DNA of 10,644 nt from Spirochaetia bacterium (GCA_900769985.1 CAAGIS010000183.1:1-10644); one strand, 5' to 3'. Positions 1-6,446 are shown, counted from the stretch's first letter. Program-made: numbers and translations. Notes: generated from the letters alone by a model not told the origin.

Positions 1-119
1 CAAATTCCAATAGTTAAATTTTCTAATTATTATACATAATTATTATATCTAAACACTATTATAGTTAGGTTGTCTAACAAAAGATACCCCGTCGCATGGT
101 TGAGGAAAAAAGAAAAAAG
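1..119. repeat. Left terminal inverted repeat (genome end)
   Basis: Positions 1-119 are the exact reverse complement of 10526-10644; the match stops at 120 (A) against 10525 (G, complement C). Perfect terminal inverted repeats are the hallmark of linear genomes replicated by protein priming, where a terminal protein attached to each 5' end starts synthesis. The outer part is very AT-rich and holds an 11-bp direct repeat, TAATTATTATA, at 24-34 and 37-47. TCTAAAC at 48-54 is a half-site of the 18-bp palindrome found five times elsewhere. The inner part has a GC-richer patch (around 88-105) and two A6 runs. It most likely serves as replication origin and end-recognition site. The repeat is seen directly; the role follows from the polymerase and candidate terminal protein genes. 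Confidence 0.97.
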
Positions 120-124
120 ATTTT

Positions 125-153
125 ATCACAATACTACTTTAACGTGCTATAAT
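125..153 (+). promoter_or_regulatory. Late-operon promoter, extended -10 type
   Basis: TATAAT at 148-153 is a perfect -10 box preceded by TG at 145-146 (TGC-TATAAT), the extended -10 form. Seventeen bases upstream, ATCACA at 125-130 matches the sigma-A -35 consensus at four of six positions. Transcription would start near 160, some 40 bases before the first gene. It lies just inside the left repeat, and no convincing promoter is seen again before 5944, so it probably drives the whole virion and lysis block. Phi29 late transcription needs an activator at a promoter with a poor -35; the weak -35 here is consistent with that but does not prove it. Confidence 0.7.
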
Positions 154-199
154 GTAAATATGATAAGTGAAACATCATAACTGTAAAGGGGGTGACGTA

Positions 200-370
200 A
201 TGGACGAAATTATTAGTATGATTTCTACGGTAGGTTTTCCTATTGCGGCGGCGGTTGCTATATTCATACAGTACAAAAAAACCACTGAAACAATAACAAC
301 CGCTATGAATGAAAATACGCGAGTGCTAACTAGGCTAGTTGAAAGGTTGGGATTTGATGAAACAGAGTGA
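200..370 (+). CDS. YvrJ-like small membrane protein, candidate holin
   Basis: A 56-residue protein. The ATG at 200 is chosen over an in-frame upstream codon at 167 because AAAGGGGGTGA at 185-195 sits five bases before it. The N-terminus carries one hydrophobic segment (about residues 5-23, from ISMISTVGFPIAAA to FIQ), then a basic patch (YKK) and a polar, probably helical tail. This layout resembles the YvrJ family of tiny Bacillota proteins often found in phages; the function of that family is poorly defined. With a single membrane span and an amidase but no other holin candidate in the genome, a holin role is a reasonable inference. It lies 5 kb from the amidase, unlike the adjacent holin-lysin pair of phi29, so another membrane role is possible. 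It overlaps the connector gene by 14 bases. Confidence 0.7.
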   Translation: MDEIISMISTVGFPIAAAVAIFIQYKKTTETITTAMNENTRVLTRLVERLGFDETE

Positions 371-1268
371 GGATTATTGTGAGGAAGTGTTCGGGTTATA
401 CCCCATTGACAACAAGGAAAAAGCCGCGCGAGATTATGTGAAGCGTATGCTATGCCGCACGCAATCCATGTTTGAATATGAGGGGCTACCGGAAACAATA
501 CCCGCGCGAGAGTTGGAAAAAATGCTACAAGTTTACGGGCGGGCATTTGTAAAAAATGTTGACGGTGAATTATACGCATTTAACGGCGGTCAAGGCGGCG
601 AGCCTAACCCCTATTACCTACCAACGCAATTTATAATTGCTAACCCCGCCTTACCCAAAGCCGACAGCATTAACGTAATCGACGTTGACGGGGTTTTAAT
701 ATGGGGGGATAGTTGGCAACAAGGGCTAATGCCTATCTGTGCCAAGTATGCAACGCTATTAACCGAGGTTGACATTACGACTAAAATGGCAATAACGAAT
801 TTACGCGCGGCATATTCTATCACGGCGCCCGACGACGTTAGTAAACGGTCTGCCGAGGAGTATATTCGACGTATAGCGGAAGGGCAAACAGCAGTAATTG
901 CCGAAAATGCGTTTTTAGACGGGGTTAAAATTCAACCTATGTTAACAGGTGTACCCGTGAACTATCTATCGCAGTTAGTTGAAATTCAACAGTATTTAAA
1001 GGCTAGTTGGTTTAATGAATTAGGGTTGAACGCAAACTATAACATGAAACGTGAAGCAATCAATTCTAATGAAAGTCAGCTAAACTATGACAGCCTATTA
1101 CCCCTAATTGATGATATGCTAAAAAATCGTAAAATCGGCATTGAAAAAGTAAACGATATGTTTGGAACTAAAATATCCGTTGATTTATCATCATCGTGGA
1201 AAGAATTGAGCAATTCTAAACGTTTGGAAAATGCTGGAGAGGGGGGAGCAGAAATTGACAATAAATGA
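357..1268 (+). CDS. Upper collar connector / portal protein (phi29 gp10-like)
   Basis: A 303-residue protein, almost the length of phi29 gp10 (309). Family features in order: an N-terminal helix with FEYEGLPETIPARELEK at about residues 39-55 (gp10 has a similar FEWENLPPTI stretch), a central wing and stem region, and near residue 230 the stretch EAINSNESQLNYDS followed by NDMFGTKISVDL, matching gp10's SSNDEQ and LYGLNVKVKF regions. It should form the dodecameric ring at the head-tail vertex through which DNA is packaged and ejected. The ATG at 357 is preferred (AAAGG at 342-346, rather distant); an in-frame TTG at 339 would add six residues. It overlaps the preceding gene and the lower collar gene by 14 bases each, suggesting coupled translation. 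No scaffold gene is seen nearby, although portal incorporation normally needs one. Confidence 0.9.
   Translation: MKQSEDYCEEVFGLYPIDNKEKAARDYVKRMLCRTQSMFEYEGLPETIPARELEKMLQVYGRAFVKNVDGELYAFNGGQGGEPNPYYLPTQFIIANPALPKADSINVIDVDGVLIWGDSWQQGLMPICAKYATLLTEVDITTKMAITNLRAAYSITAPDDVSKRSAEEYIRRIAEGQTAVIAENAFLDGVKIQPMLTGVPVNYLSQLVEIQQYLKASWFNELGLNANYNMKREAINSNESQLNYDSLLPLIDDMLKNRKIGIEKVNDMFGTKISVDLSSSWKELSNSKRLENAGEGGAEIDNK
1213..1230. repeat. Palindrome copy, 16 of 18 bases
   Basis: ATTCTAAACGTTTGGAAA differs from the perfect copy at the first base and by G for A at base 14. It lies inside the 3' end of the connector gene, 24 bases upstream of the TTG start of the lower collar gene. Confidence 0.5.
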
Positions 1269-1968
1269 CGTTATGCCTGGTGGTTGGAACGGGGTGGGGG
1301 TGTTTTCTGCTATGGTTGCACCACCGTGGGGCAACACGTTTTCAGCTAGTGACCTGGATATTTTATATATGTCACATAGCGGGGAAAAGAATATTGCCCC
1401 CCTGGTGGAATATTATATTAATGACAATGGCAAAGTGGCCGAGGGGTTATCAGATTTAGCGCGATTATGTTTATTGCGGTTCGGCGAACAATGGCGAAAA
1501 CGGTTCACATTATTGAATACCGAATACAACCCCATGGAAAATGTTAATATAACTGAAACAGCGACAACGACGGGCGAAGAAACAAACACCAACAGCGAAG
1601 AAAACACAGCGACCCACAGCACGGAAAATACAGAAACATATACCCCCCAATTGACCGATACGCAAACAGTCAATAAATCAACCTATGGTTTTAATTCCAC
1701 CGCGGACACGCCCACCGATAAAACAACAACCGCAGCAGAAACGGCGGGGAGCGCCAGCACAACTAACAGCGTTAGCGGTACAACCACCAACAACGCTACA
1801 ATGAACGGGGCGCGCAATAAGTCTGAAACGGCGAACAATCAAATTAAGGGGTTAAAGGGAGTATTAGGACAAGAAGCGGCACTAAAAGAGTTGTCGTTTC
1901 TAAAATGGAATTTTATTGAAGACGTTTTCAAAGACGTTGATAGCGTTTTAACACTAAAAGTATATTGA
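1255..1968 (+). CDS. Lower collar / tail adaptor protein (phi29 gp11-like)
   Basis: A 237-residue protein starting at TTG 1255, chosen because the strong site GGAGAGGGGGGAG (1236-1248) ends six bases before it; an in-frame ATG at 1231 overlaps that site and looks spurious. Residues 1-95 form an ordered domain with ILYMSHSGEK and ending TEYNPMENV, the pattern of lower collar proteins from small podoviruses. Residues 97-194 are low complexity, dominated by Thr, Asn, Ser, Ala and Glu, with one structured island (STYGFNSTADTPTD). Residues 198-237 return to an ordered block ending FLKWNFIEDVFKDVDSVL. Such proteins form the ring joining the connector to the tail knob; a disordered Thr/Asn insert is common in relatives. 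The family call rests on remembered motifs and gene order, directly between connector and capsid. Confidence 0.82.
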   Translation: MTINDVMPGGWNGVGVFSAMVAPPWGNTFSASDLDILYMSHSGEKNIAPLVEYYINDNGKVAEGLSDLARLCLLRFGEQWRKRFTLLNTEYNPMENVNITETATTTGEETNTNSEENTATHSTENTETYTPQLTDTQTVNKSTYGFNSTADTPTDKTTTAAETAGSASTTNSVSGTTTNNATMNGARNKSETANNQIKGLKGVLGQEAALKELSFLKWNFIEDVFKDVDSVLTLKVY

Positions 1969-1982
1969 AAAGGAGTATTATT

Positions 1983-3137
1983 ATGGAAGTAACACAGATT
2001 GTAAGTCTAGTAAATTCAGCCACTAACGAAGCGTTAGGAACAACCGACATTTTGAATGAGGATTTAAGCAACGTTATAGACGTCGGCACAGAAATTTTCA
2101 ACCAAAATGCCGTTGACCAGTACACTAAATCATTGGTAAACCATATCGGAAAAGTGATTTTTGTGAACCGCGCCTATAATGGCGCGGTACCGTCTGTACT
2201 AATGGACGGTTGGGAATTTGGTTCGGTACTGGAAAAAGTCAGCGCAAAAATTCCCGTAGCCGTTGAAAATGACAGTTGGAAGTTGGAGAATGGTAAAAGC
2301 TACGACCAGTATGTTTTTAATGCCCCCCAAGTATCCGCAAAGTTTTTCAATAAACGCGTGACATTTGAAATTGACATGTCATATACAGAACGGCAGGTTA
2401 AACAATCATTTTCGTCTGCTGAACAGTTAAATGCGTTTTTGTCTATGTTGTTTAACAACGTTGAAAAATCTATGACTATTAAACTGGATGAACTTGTCAT
2501 GCGAACAATTAACAACATGACAGCGGAAACGGCGGCGGCAGAGTACGGCGAAGCGGCGTTTAACAGTAAAAGCGGCGTTAAGGCTGTAAATCTGTTATAC
2601 GAATACAATCAGCAGAACAGCACATCACTAACCGCCGCCGAGGCTATGAAAACCCCTGATTTCCTGAAATATTGCGCATATAAAATTGGTATGGTGCAAT
2701 CACGTTTGCATAGAATGTCAACACTTTTTAACGTCGGTGCAACCGAAAAATTCACACCGCCTGAAAAACTGCATACAGTTTTCCTATCTGAATTTTATAG
2801 CGCGGCTAATGTGTATTTGTCGGCCAACACATACCATAATGGGTTGGTCAAATTGCCCGAAGCTGATATTGTAGCCTATTGGCAGGGTAGTGGCACAGAT
2901 TACAATTTTAACAGTACATCACAGATAAATGTCACCACATCAGCGGGCAAGACTGTAAATTTAACAGGCGTTATAGGCGTTATGTTTGACCGTGACGCGT
3001 TGGGTGTAGCTAACCTTGAACGCCGCGTGACCACGGCGTACAGTGCCAAGGGCGAATTTTACAACAATTTCTATAAAACCGATGTAGGTTATTTCAATGA
3101 CCTAAACGAAAATTTTGTGGTTTTTTTCGTGGCGTAA
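1983..3137 (+). CDS. Major capsid protein (phi29 gp8-like, HK97 fold expected)
   Basis: A 384-residue protein with ATG at 1983, seven bases after the consensus site AAAGGAG (1969-1975), the most canonical ribosome-binding site in the genome, as expected for the most abundant protein. An in-frame TTG at 1965 would precede that site and is rejected. The chain is evenly alpha/beta with many Ala, Val and Asn and few Cys. It ends in a block (YFNDLNENFVVFFVA) typical of capsid proteins of small gut podoviruses. Phi29 gp8 is 448 residues with a C-terminal BIG2 domain; here the length and C-terminus leave no room for one. No N-terminal delta-like scaffold domain is obvious. A T7 run at 3121-3127 near the stop creates a possible -1 slippery site (see findings). 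A hairpin follows the stop. Confidence 0.88.
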   Translation: MEVTQIVSLVNSATNEALGTTDILNEDLSNVIDVGTEIFNQNAVDQYTKSLVNHIGKVIFVNRAYNGAVPSVLMDGWEFGSVLEKVSAKIPVAVENDSWKLENGKSYDQYVFNAPQVSAKFFNKRVTFEIDMSYTERQVKQSFSSAEQLNAFLSMLFNNVEKSMTIKLDELVMRTINNMTAETAAAEYGEAAFNSKSGVKAVNLLYEYNQQNSTSLTAAEAMKTPDFLKYCAYKIGMVQSRLHRMSTLFNVGATEKFTPPEKLHTVFLSEFYSAANVYLSANTYHNGLVKLPEADIVAYWQGSGTDYNFNSTSQINVTTSAGKTVNLTGVIGVMFDRDALGVANLERRVTTAYSAKGEFYNNFYKTDVGYFNDLNENFVVFFVA

Positions 3138-3141
3138 CAAT

Positions 3142-3166
3142 AACCCGTGGGTATTCCCCACGGGTT
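3142..3166 (+). terminator. Hairpin after capsid gene, partial terminator or mRNA stabiliser
   Basis: AACCCGTGGG (3142-3151) pairs with CCCACGGGTT (3157-3166) around the loop TATTC, a perfect 10-bp stem with eight strong pairs. Only a broken T tract (TTTATTATAAA) follows, so full termination is doubtful. The likely effect is partial termination or protection of the capsid mRNA 3' end, leaving more capsid than tail message. It could also act as the stimulatory structure for a frameshift at 3122-3128. Confidence 0.7.
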
Positions 3167-3167
3167 T

Positions 3168-3185
3168 ATTATAAACGTTTAGAAA
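3168..3185. repeat. Palindrome copy, 16 of 18 bases
   Basis: The right 13 bases, AAACGTTTAGAAA (3173-3185), are identical to the perfect copy; the left arm has two mismatches. It lies between the capsid hairpin and the first tail gene, 15 bases before that start codon, outside any gene. Confidence 0.65.
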
Positions 3186-3200
3186 AAATGAGGTGTTTTA

Positions 3201-3638
3201 ATGTCATTTACTATCGCGTTGTATAACAACAAATCGGAACGTAACAAACTAGATAAAACGCTAACGGCCATTGCCAGTTATACGGGGGTATTGAAAAACG
3301 AAACTGATATAGTCAAACCCGTTGTTATAGTGCAGGCGAAGGAGGTCAAGGCTAATTATGCCTATATATCCGAATTAGGAAGATACTATTTTATAGATAA
3401 AATTGTTAGCGAAAATACCAATTTATGGCGGGTTGAAATGTCATGTGACGTTTTGACCACGTACAAAACCGCTATACGCGCTCAAACGGCTATATTGCGC
3501 AGACAGAAAACGCTATACAACAGGTATTTAGACGATGAAAAGTTTAAATGTCTAAGTAATGAACGCGTTCAGACTAAAACATTCCCCCAGGGGTTTTCAA
3601 ACAACACATATTATTATTTGGTGCTAGCGGGAGGTTAA
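3201..3638 (+). CDS. Tail knob N-terminal half (phi29 gp9 N-terminal-like)
   Basis: A 145-residue protein with ATG at 3201 and GAGGTG at 3190-3195. The run YYFIDKIVSENTNLWRVEMS followed by CDVLTTYKTAI, then a polar turn (YNRYLDDEKF) and FPQGF, mirrors the N-terminal part of phi29 gp9: YAFVTELEYKN, then HFEIDVLQTW, then LWNDDG. It ends with YYYLVLAGG, where gp9 has MFLVVISKS and simply continues. This is therefore probably the first, tube-forming part of the tail knob, encoded as a separate polypeptide. Its stop is followed by one codon and the next ATG in the same frame, and the codons for its last two glycines form the ribosome-binding site of the next gene. Similar short proteins precede the large tail gene in other small gut podoviruses, so the split may be ancestral. 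Confidence 0.75.
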   Translation: MSFTIALYNNKSERNKLDKTLTAIASYTGVLKNETDIVKPVVIVQAKEVKANYAYISELGRYYFIDKIVSENTNLWRVEMSCDVLTTYKTAIRAQTAILRRQKTLYNRYLDDEKFKCLSNERVQTKTFPQGFSNNTYYYLVLAGG

Positions 3639-3641
3639 TTT

Positions 3642-5291
3642 ATGGCGTGCTACCTACATTATACAACGTCCGACGAACGAGAGGGCAAGTTGTATTTCAC
3701 AGATATTTTGTGTTCATCTGTTTTAGATAAATCATATGACCCCTATACAGCGGGGTATATTATTAAACATGTCGGCACACCATTTGCGCCGATATTCCGA
3801 AATCAGCCCGTAGGATTTAAAATCACGTTTGACAACGGTGCAATTATTGAAATAACAAAGGTCTTGGATAATGGCACATGGAAGTTTTATAACCCCGACG
3901 GAACATCATTTACTAGCATTTTAACGGAAACATCTATAAAAATGCTGAACAATGCATACCCGTCAGGGGTGTCTACGACATTATCATATATAAACAATTT
4001 AGCATTAACGCCGTCGTGCTATATGGAACGTACATTTTGTCGCAATTTGGCAGATTTAAACGCTGATTTGATATACGGCATAGCTTCGCCGCGACCGTCG
4101 GTTAATTCGCCTGGCAATATGGGCGGTTCAACGTCATTACAGGTATATACCGACGATTATTACAGTAAACAATATCGACAGGGAAACGATAGTACAATAG
4201 CACTAAATTATAACACGTCCAGCCCTGTTGTATATCAGTTCCTAGGAAACGATTTTGAACAGCACCTAATCTATGACGGGGAATATCCGGACGAGGATAT
4301 TTCAACCGCGGGCGGCGGTTTTGGTAACGGCGATAATTCTAGTGACGAAATAACAGCGCCCGACCTACCAACAGGGGCGGCGCTGGCTATGTGTAAACTG
4401 TATAACCCCACAACGGAAAACATTAGCGGTTTAGCTAATTTTTTATGGTCAACAGAGTTTGCCGACGTAGTATTGAAAACCATATACAACCCAATTGACT
4501 GCATTATTGCCCTATACAGCGCACCCGTTGCGCCCCCGTCGGTTGCTATTGAAAATAACGTCAAAATAGGCGGCGTTGTTTCAGATTTAGCAATTCCGCG
4601 ACTATCAACGCAATACACCACGGTTAACTGTGGTAATTTGTTTATATCCGAATATTGGGCAACAGCCCTAGACTATGCCCCATACACGAAAATTGAAATA
4701 TACCTACCGTTTATAGGATACAAAACATTAGATATTCATGACGTGATGAATAGCGAATTGAATGTAACATACAATATTGACCTATTAACGGGTGTTGCGG
4801 TGTGTTTCATTAGAACAATACGCGACGGGTTATCGTCGGTGCTGTATAGTTTTCCATGTTCGATTTTTTCAGCTATGCCCCTAACGGGTGGTAACTGGAA
4901 TAATCTAGTCAGCGGGCTATTAGGGTTGACCGCCTCAGCGGCCGCAACCGTGGCAACGGGTGGAGCAACCGCCCCCGTATTAGCCACGGCGGGGGCGGCT
5001 ATGAATGTAGCAACGTCGCGTTATAGCGTGGAACGTAGCGGCAATCTGGGGTGCAATTATGGCGCGTTAGGTATATTAACGCCGTATATCATAATAAATC
5101 GACCTATTCAATCCCTAGCGGCTAATTTTAACGATTTTAACGGCTATCCGTCTAATATTACAGCACCGTTGTCGTCCGTGTCAGGCTACACCGAAATTGA
5201 AAAAATTCATCTGGAGAACATGGGTGCACAGATTACTAGCGGCGAAATAGCCGAAATTGAAACACTATTGAAACAGGGGGTTATTTTATGA
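3642..5291 (+). CDS. Tail knob protein, main part (phi29 gp9-like)
   Basis: A 549-residue protein; ATG 3642 lies seven bases after GGGAGG (3629-3634). Segments seen: an N-terminal beta-rich region with a conserved-looking Phe/Asn pattern, a Gly/Asn/Asp-rich linker (about 223-240), and a block with ALAMCKLYNPTTENISGLAN, then IYLPFIGYKTLD and YNIDLLTGVAVC, characteristic of distal tail proteins of small podoviruses. A Gly/Ala-rich hydrophobic segment follows (about 420-456, NNLVSGLLGLTASAAATVAT onward). The C-terminus is SGYTEIEKIHLENMG, then IAEIETLLKQGVIL. In phi29 gp9 an equivalent hydrophobic loop plugs the tube and inserts into the host membrane during ejection, and the C-terminus has a comparable GD..EI..I..NGI pattern. 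With no separate appendage gene, this protein may also recognise the host. Overlaps the amidase by four bases (ATGA). Confidence 0.82.
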   Translation: MACYLHYTTSDEREGKLYFTDILCSSVLDKSYDPYTAGYIIKHVGTPFAPIFRNQPVGFKITFDNGAIIEITKVLDNGTWKFYNPDGTSFTSILTETSIKMLNNAYPSGVSTTLSYINNLALTPSCYMERTFCRNLADLNADLIYGIASPRPSVNSPGNMGGSTSLQVYTDDYYSKQYRQGNDSTIALNYNTSSPVVYQFLGNDFEQHLIYDGEYPDEDISTAGGGFGNGDNSSDEITAPDLPTGAALAMCKLYNPTTENISGLANFLWSTEFADVVLKTIYNPIDCIIALYSAPVAPPSVAIENNVKIGGVVSDLAIPRLSTQYTTVNCGNLFISEYWATALDYAPYTKIEIYLPFIGYKTLDIHDVMNSELNVTYNIDLLTGVAVCFIRTIRDGLSSVLYSFPCSIFSAMPLTGGNWNNLVSGLLGLTASAAATVATGGATAPVLATAGAAMNVATSRYSVERSGNLGCNYGALGILTPYIIINRPIQSLAANFNDFNGYPSNITAPLSSVSGYTEIEKIHLENMGAQITSGEIAEIETLLKQGVIL

Positions 5292-5848
5292 AAAAAACTA
5301 AAATTTATATCGGCGTGGGGCACGGCGGCACAGACAGCGGCGCGGTGGGAATAGGCGGCGCAACTGAACGCGAAGTGAATTTATCTATCGCCGAAATAGT
5401 CGCCAAGGGTTTAGAAAATTTAGGCTATAATGTAATTATATCCAGAACCGACAACGTGACCACCAAGAACACGGCGGCAAAGGTAAACGAAGCGGTCGCC
5501 CGGGGTTGTGATGTTATGTTTGATATTCACATGAACGCTTTTAACGGCACGGCTAGCGGTTGTGAAGTGTACCGACCTAGTAATTATGCACCCGCTAAGA
5601 ACGTAGCAACCGATATATGCCGCAACATAGCTAAATATCTGAATATCCGCAATCGTGGCGAGAAAACCCGTACAATGAACAGCAACGGGAAAACCGTTGA
5701 CTATTACGGGGTGACACGTTTCCCAGGTAAATATGGCGGTTATCTGGTCGAGGTATGTTTTATCGACAACGATGGGGATATGCGGAAATTTAACGCGGGG
5801 CTTGCCGCCGCCGCGATATTGCAGACGATAGAAAAATTCTACCTTTGA
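5288..5848 (+). CDS. N-acetylmuramoyl-L-alanine amidase endolysin (Amidase_3)
   Basis: A 186-residue single-domain zinc amidase that cuts the bond between N-acetylmuramic acid and L-alanine in peptidoglycan. Zinc ligands are visible at H12 (VGHGGTDSGAVG), E27 (ATERE-NL) and H81 (FDIHMNA); the catalytic glutamate is E155 (YLVEVCFIDN). All Amidase_3 hallmarks are present, so it should be active. There is no signal peptide and no C-terminal cell-wall-binding domain, so it is minimal in size and would need a holin to reach the wall. ATG 5288 overlaps the tail gene stop and follows AGGGGG at 5275-5280. As last gene of the late block it most likely lyses the cell. Since phi29's tail-tip peptidoglycan hydrolase gp13 has no counterpart here, a second role in the virion is possible but unproven. 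Phi29 itself uses a lysozyme (gp15) for lysis. Confidence 0.93.
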   Translation: MKKTKIYIGVGHGGTDSGAVGIGGATEREVNLSIAEIVAKGLENLGYNVIISRTDNVTTKNTAAKVNEAVARGCDVMFDIHMNAFNGTASGCEVYRPSNYAPAKNVATDICRNIAKYLNIRNRGEKTRTMNSNGKTVDYYGVTRFPGKYGGYLVEVCFIDNDGDMRKFNAGLAAAAILQTIEKFYL

Positions 5849-5849
5849 T

Positions 5850-5867
5850 TTTCTAAACGTTTAGAAA
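5850..5867. repeat. Perfect 18-bp palindrome, operator-like (best of five copies)
   Basis: TTTCTAAACGTTTAGAAA reads the same on both strands over all 18 bases. It lies two bases after the amidase stop codon and 77 bases upstream of the early -35 box. Four imperfect copies (15-16 of 18 bases) occur at 1213, 3168, 7414 and 9365. Its size and two-fold symmetry fit a dimeric DNA-binding protein; the phage's own XRE-type regulator is the obvious candidate, by inference only. Confidence 0.75.
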
Positions 5868-5868
5868 C

Positions 5869-5909
5869 ACGCCTTGACATTTTACACAAGTCAAGGCGTT
5901 TCTTTTTGT
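5869..5909 (+). terminator. Rho-independent terminator of the late operon
   Basis: ACGCCTTGAC (5869-5878) pairs with GTCAAGGCGT (5890-5899) as a perfect 10-bp stem around an 11-base loop, followed by TTTCTTTTTG. It sits 20 bases after the amidase stop and just before the early promoter, so it isolates the two blocks. The 18-bp palindrome ends two bases before the stem. Confidence 0.92.
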
Positions 5910-5943
5910 TGAAAATAACAATAAGATTTTTATAAAAAAAGTA

Positions 5944-5971
5944 TTGACAAAACTGTTTTTTTGGGTATAAT
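5944..5971 (+). promoter_or_regulatory. Early promoter, consensus sigma-A
   Basis: TTGACA (5944-5949) and TATAAT (5966-5971) are both perfect, separated by 16 bases. Transcription would begin near 5978 and read through the SSB, regulator, candidate terminal protein, polymerase and ATPase genes. A promoter this strong needs no activator, as expected for genes expressed on entry. A palindrome half-site (GTTTAGAA, 5997-6004) lies about 20 bases past the expected start, and the full palindrome lies upstream, so repression or feedback by a bound protein is plausible. Confidence 0.92.
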
Positions 5972-5977
5972 AGTAAA

Positions 5978-6098
5978 TGTAAGGTAAATTACTAATGTTT
6001 AGAACGCTCTGGGGGGTTAGCGTATTAGCCCCCCCACCAACCCTACGGGGTAAAAAACAAAAAGTCAAGCGGACTAAAAACGCAGAAAGGAATTTAAA
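5978..6098 (+). promoter_or_regulatory. Structured early leader RNA
   Basis: About 120 transcribed bases precede the SSB start, long for so compact a genome. Three hairpins follow one another. The first is GGGGGGTTAG (6011-6020) with TTAGCCCCCC (6025-6034) around CGTA, with two G-T wobbles. The second is ACCC (6040-6043) with GGGT (6048-6051) closing TACG, a UNCG-class tetraloop on a C-G pair. The third is AGTC (6063-6066) with GACT (6072-6075) around AAGCG. No run of T follows any of them, so they do not look like terminators. The leader may regulate SSB translation or be the 5' part of a functional RNA; a phi29-type packaging RNA has not been identified elsewhere in the genome. The SSB ribosome-binding site AAAGGA (6086-6091) is outside the hairpins. 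Confidence 0.5.
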
Positions 6099-6437
6099 AT
6101 GACTAGTTACGGAATGACCAAGAAAGATGTTATCAACGCGGAAACCAGTAGTATCGCCTTGCAGACACTTGATAGCGGCGCGATAATCGAAATCAAGGGC
6201 GCGGCAGTAACTGAAACCACCGACGCAGAAACGGGCGAATTTCGCAACGTGGGTTATATGGTATGTACCGACGGGCAAATATACGGTAGCGTATCCGCGA
6301 CCGCGATTAAATCGATTGAAGGTATTATTGAACTGTTCACCGACGAAGCGGAAAACGGCGTGGATAAATTAGAAATCAAGGTTATTAAACGCAAATCTAA
6401 CGCGGGTAGAGAATTTATCTCACTTTTAATAATGTAA
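6099..6437 (+). CDS. Single-stranded DNA-binding protein (phi29 p5-like)
   Basis: A 112-residue protein with ATG at 6099, seven bases after AAAGGA (6086-6091). The C-terminal half follows phi29 p5 closely. CTDGQIYGSVSATA (about residues 56-69) matches p5 AADGSLYSAISKTV; the following helix IEGIIELF matches DLIDLV. LEIKVIKRKSNAGREFISLL matches FKVKVVQGTSSKGNVFFSLQ. P5 coats the strand displaced during protein-primed replication and is needed in large amounts; being first gene after the strongest promoter fits that. It is flanked by two G6/C6 hairpins, the downstream one possibly reducing read-through so that SSB outnumbers the other early proteins. An N-terminal stretch MTKKDVIN is also seen in relatives as I remember them. 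The alignment is from memory; the role is likely rather than certain. Confidence 0.8.
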   Translation: MTSYGMTKKDVINAETSSIALQTLDSGAIIEIKGAAVTETTDAETGEFRNVGYMVCTDGQIYGSVSATAIKSIEGIIELFTDEAENGVDKLEIKVIKRKSNAGREFISLLIM

Positions 6438-6446
6438 GGGGGTACA

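Noticed and set aside
175..579. Minus-strand open frame of 134 codons, and other minus-strand frames (for example 4271-4621, 5853-6278, 6709-7080, 7142-7564)
   Set aside because: They lie opposite clearly recognisable + strand genes or cross terminator and promoter elements, lack good ribosome-binding sites and show no family motifs.
1265..1459. Plus-strand 64-codon frame inside the lower collar gene
   Set aside because: Fully contained in another frame of a recognised gene, with no convincing start signal of its own; composition looks like a shadow.
3142..3166. Calling the capsid hairpin a full operon terminator
   Set aside because: The stem is strong but the T tract is broken, and no new promoter is seen before the tail genes, which therefore need read-through.
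3636..3644. Stop-codon readthrough joining the two tail genes
   Set aside because: The stop is TAA, the least leaky stop, and an ideal ribosome-binding site serves the second ATG, so separate translation is the simpler reading.
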